A DNA stretch of 8,516 nucleotides, from assembly GCA_026415535.1 (NCBI GenBank), contig JAOAGX010000081.1:1-8516 (forward strand), read 5' to 3'. Each line of letters starts with the position of its first letter. The stretch's first letter is position 1. The notes beneath the pieces are model-generated. The model ran no database searches, was not told the origin of the DNA, and saw only the letters and a list, made by a program, of their open reading frames with translations. Shown one piece after another: positions 7,326-8,516 of this stretch. The position numbers and the translations under genes are program-made. Source of the stretch: Armatimonadota bacterium (GTDB taxonomy: Bacteria; Armatimonadota; UBA5829).

Positions 7326-7340
7326 TTGAAATAGATTCAA
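7326..7340. promoter_or_regulatory. Inverted repeat upstream of the LysM gene promoter
   Basis: TTGAA-ATAGA-TTCAA is a perfect 5-bp inverted repeat with a 5-bp spacer, ending 13 bp before the -35 box at 7354. That position suits an activator or a regulator of the LysM-G5 gene, but the arms are short and AT-rich, so chance is possible. Confidence 0.25.
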
Positions 7341-7353
7341 AGTCAGTGGGGAT

Positions 7354-7381
7354 TTGACATCGAGAGTCGTGCTTCTATAAT
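7354..7381 (+). promoter_or_regulatory. Sigma-70-type promoter of the LysM-G5 gene
   Basis: The -35 box TTGACA (7354-7359) and the -10 box TATAAT (7376-7381) both match consensus exactly, with a 16-bp spacer. Transcription would begin near 7387-7389, giving an untranslated leader of only about 14 nt. The ribosome site AGGGG (7387-7391) would then lie at or next to the 5' end of the message. Such a match implies strong housekeeping expression unless repressed. Confidence 0.75.
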
Positions 7382-7401
7382 GACCTAGGGGCGAGCTAAA
7401 C

Positions 7402-8397
7402 ATGAACAAAGATATCCAGATATTCCAACTCAAAAGACGACTTCTGATAGAGAGAATAATATTTGGCTTGTTCTTCATAGCAACAATCGGCTCTTGGATG
7501 CATGGCCGGTTTTCTGATGGCAAGGCGTTTATTCTAGTAAATGGAAAGCCCGTCGTATGCCTGTCATCAGAAAAGGAAGCCTATGAAGTACTGCAGGGCT
7601 TGAAGTCCGGTCAACCGTGCAACCCGTCCGAAATCGAGTTCAAAGAGGACGTGGTTGTAGCTCGCGCTCCACGCGACGCGCGTCCGGTTAGCCGACACCG
7701 CGCAATGGGAACTGTGCGAAATGCCCTATCCCCCGTTGTACCCAAATGGGCAATTATCGTGAATGGTAAGCCGATTGTGGCGGTGCCTAGTCGAACAGAC
7801 GCCGGAGAGGTGCTCGAACTTGCCAAGCTCAAGTTCGGAAAGTTAGCACGGAGTTTGTGCGAGGAACCGCAGTTCAAAGAAAAGGTCGCTGTTGACATCG
7901 CGGCTGTGCCACCTTCTATTTTCTGCAAAACTCCCCAAGAGGCGCTTGACTTCATCTTCAAAACTCAAAAGACAGAATCACAAGACGCTGTGTACATAGT
8001 CAAGCGAGGCGATTTGGCCGGAAAGATTGCAGCACGGTTTAACCTCACGTTGCGAGAATTGTGGGCATTAAACCCCGGAGTTAACCTAAACCGCCTTCAA
8101 ATAGGTGACAGGATTCGAGTGAAACACACGATGAGTTCCACTCCGAAGCTCACGGTGGTGGTTCGCGATCAATCCGAGAGAATCGAGACAATTCCGCCAC
8201 CGGTCCACAAAATTTCCAGCGCGAACATGTATCTGGGAAAGACAGCCGAGATTTCGCCGGGAAAATCCGGCAAGCGCAAGGTAAAGATCGCGACTGTCTA
8301 CGAAAATGGCCGGAAAGTCGGCTCCGAAATAATCGAAGAGGAAATCCTTATGGAACCCATCCCTCGTAGAATAGTCGAGGGAATTAAGCCTAGATAG
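7402..8397 (+). CDS. Membrane-anchored LysM and G5 domain protein
   Basis: This 331-residue protein starts with a basic stretch (KRRLLIER) and a membrane helix (about 18-34), placing the rest outside the membrane. Two related repeats follow: ILVNGKPVVCLSSEKEAYEVL (44-64 region) ending FKEDVVV, and IIVNGKPIVAVPSRTDAGEVL ending FKEKVAV. A third partial copy is CKTPQEALDFIF (175-186). A LysM peptidoglycan-binding domain spans 197-241 (VYIVKRGDLAGKIAARF, LNPGVNLNRLQIGDRIRV). A G5 domain spans about 249-325 (LTVVVRDQSERIETIPPP, KTAEISPGKSGKRKVK, VYENGRKVGSE). The order repeat-repeat-LysM-G5 is that of many Firmicutes M23 peptidoglycan endopeptidases, but here the protein stops after G5 and no peptidase sequence follows in any frame before the window ends. 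It may bind and scaffold cell wall without cutting it. The ATG is backed by AGGGG 10 bp upstream. Confidence 0.88.
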   Translation: MNKDIQIFQLKRRLLIERIIFGLFFIATIGSWMHGRFSDGKAFILVNGKPVVCLSSEKEAYEVLQGLKSGQPCNPSEIEFKEDVVVARAPRDARPVSRHRAMGTVRNALSPVVPKWAIIVNGKPIVAVPSRTDAGEVLELAKLKFGKLARSLCEEPQFKEKVAVDIAAVPPSIFCKTPQEALDFIFKTQKTESQDAVYIVKRGDLAGKIAARFNLTLRELWALNPGVNLNRLQIGDRIRVKHTMSSTPKLTVVVRDQSERIETIPPPVHKISSANMYLGKTAEISPGKSGKRKVKIATVYENGRKVGSEIIEEEILMEPIPRRIVEGIKPR

Positions 8398-8406
8398 GAA
8401 ACCGCC

Positions 8407-8423
8407 CGGGCCAAATCGGCCCG
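8407..8423 (+). repeat. GC-rich stem-loop after the LysM-G5 gene
   Basis: CGGGCC-AAATC-GGCCCG forms a perfect 6-bp GC stem with a 5-nt loop, starting 9 bp after the stop codon. Position and stability suit a transcript end, but no U-run follows (GCTAGCAACAGG), so it is not a canonical intrinsic terminator. It may protect the 3' end or act with a terminator factor. Confidence 0.4.
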
Positions 8424-8463
8424 CTAGCAACAGGTTGTCAAGTCCCAAAGACCTCGGAGTACT

Positions 8464-8476
8464 GTGTGATTCACAC
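8464..8476. promoter_or_regulatory. GTGTGA-T-TCACAC palindrome, possible operator
   Basis: This is a perfect 6-bp inverted repeat around a single central T. It lies 66 bp after the LysM-G5 gene, in the last 119 bp of the window, where I see no gene. It may control a gene starting beyond the window. The arms resemble CRP half-sites (TGTGA/TCACA), but the spacing of one base, not six, rules out an ordinary CRP site. Confidence 0.3.
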
Positions 8477-8516
8477 CTCTGGCCAAATGCCACGTCCTAC
8501 TCACAGTATCCATTAG

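Noticed and set aside
8464..8476. CRP binding site
   Set aside because: The TGTGA and TCACA arms are present but separated by only three bases (one outside the full palindrome arms), not the six needed for CRP.
8086..8493. 135-codon open frame on the minus strand at the right end
   Set aside because: Most of it is antisense to the LysM and G5 coding sequence, and the product resembles nothing I recognise.
1..8516. CRISPR arrays, tRNA or rRNA genes, transposases, toxin-antitoxin pairs
   Set aside because: I found no regularly spaced direct repeats, cloverleaf-like or rRNA-like sequence, transposase motifs or small paired genes.

Overview
This window is an ordinary-looking bacterial chromosomal stretch of roughly balanced base composition. 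It has six protein genes plus a 5'-truncated seventh, and no RNA genes, CRISPR arrays, insertion sequences or phage genes that I can see. No single gene fixes the phylum. The mix is a large GH2-type glycosidase, a secreted DUF6807/PmoA-like protein, a PHP-like metal-dependent hydrolase relative, and a cell-wall protein with the Firmicutes-style repeat-LysM-G5 layout. That mix suits a free-living polysaccharide-degrading lineage such as Armatimonadota, or less likely Planctomycetota or Verrucomicrobiota. This assignment is an inference of low confidence.

Layout. Bases 1-2107 (+) hold the C-terminal two thirds or so of a glycoside hydrolase family 2-like enzyme, with a visible acid/base Glu, a visible nucleophile Glu and an extra C-terminal domain. 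A 168-bp gap follows, with a 14-bp perfect palindrome and three GAAC/GTTC half-sites at exact 10-bp steps. It leads to a COG1926-type phosphoribosyltransferase (2276-2941, +). This converges, with only 12 bp between stop codons, on a SplB-like radical SAM protein (3817-2954, -). A divergent 190-bp spacer separates that gene from a secreted DUF6807 protein (4008-4985, +). After a 128-bp gap comes a probable two-gene operon: a PHP-like protein (5114-6601) and, 15 bp later, a membrane-anchored protein with a degenerate response-regulator receiver domain (6617-7183). Last, a near-consensus sigma-70 promoter (TTGACA, 16 bp, TATAAT) drives a membrane-anchored LysM-G5 protein (7402-8397) that lacks the peptidase domain usually seen at the end of this architecture.

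How the genes may relate. The GH2 enzyme and the DUF6807 protein are both plausible parts of carbohydrate breakdown, but they are separated by unrelated genes, so I do not claim a locus. The strongest functional pairing is the PHP-like/pseudoreceiver operon. The strongest single-gene oddity is the wall-binding protein without an enzyme domain. I do not see a clearly new defence, mobile or biosynthetic system here.
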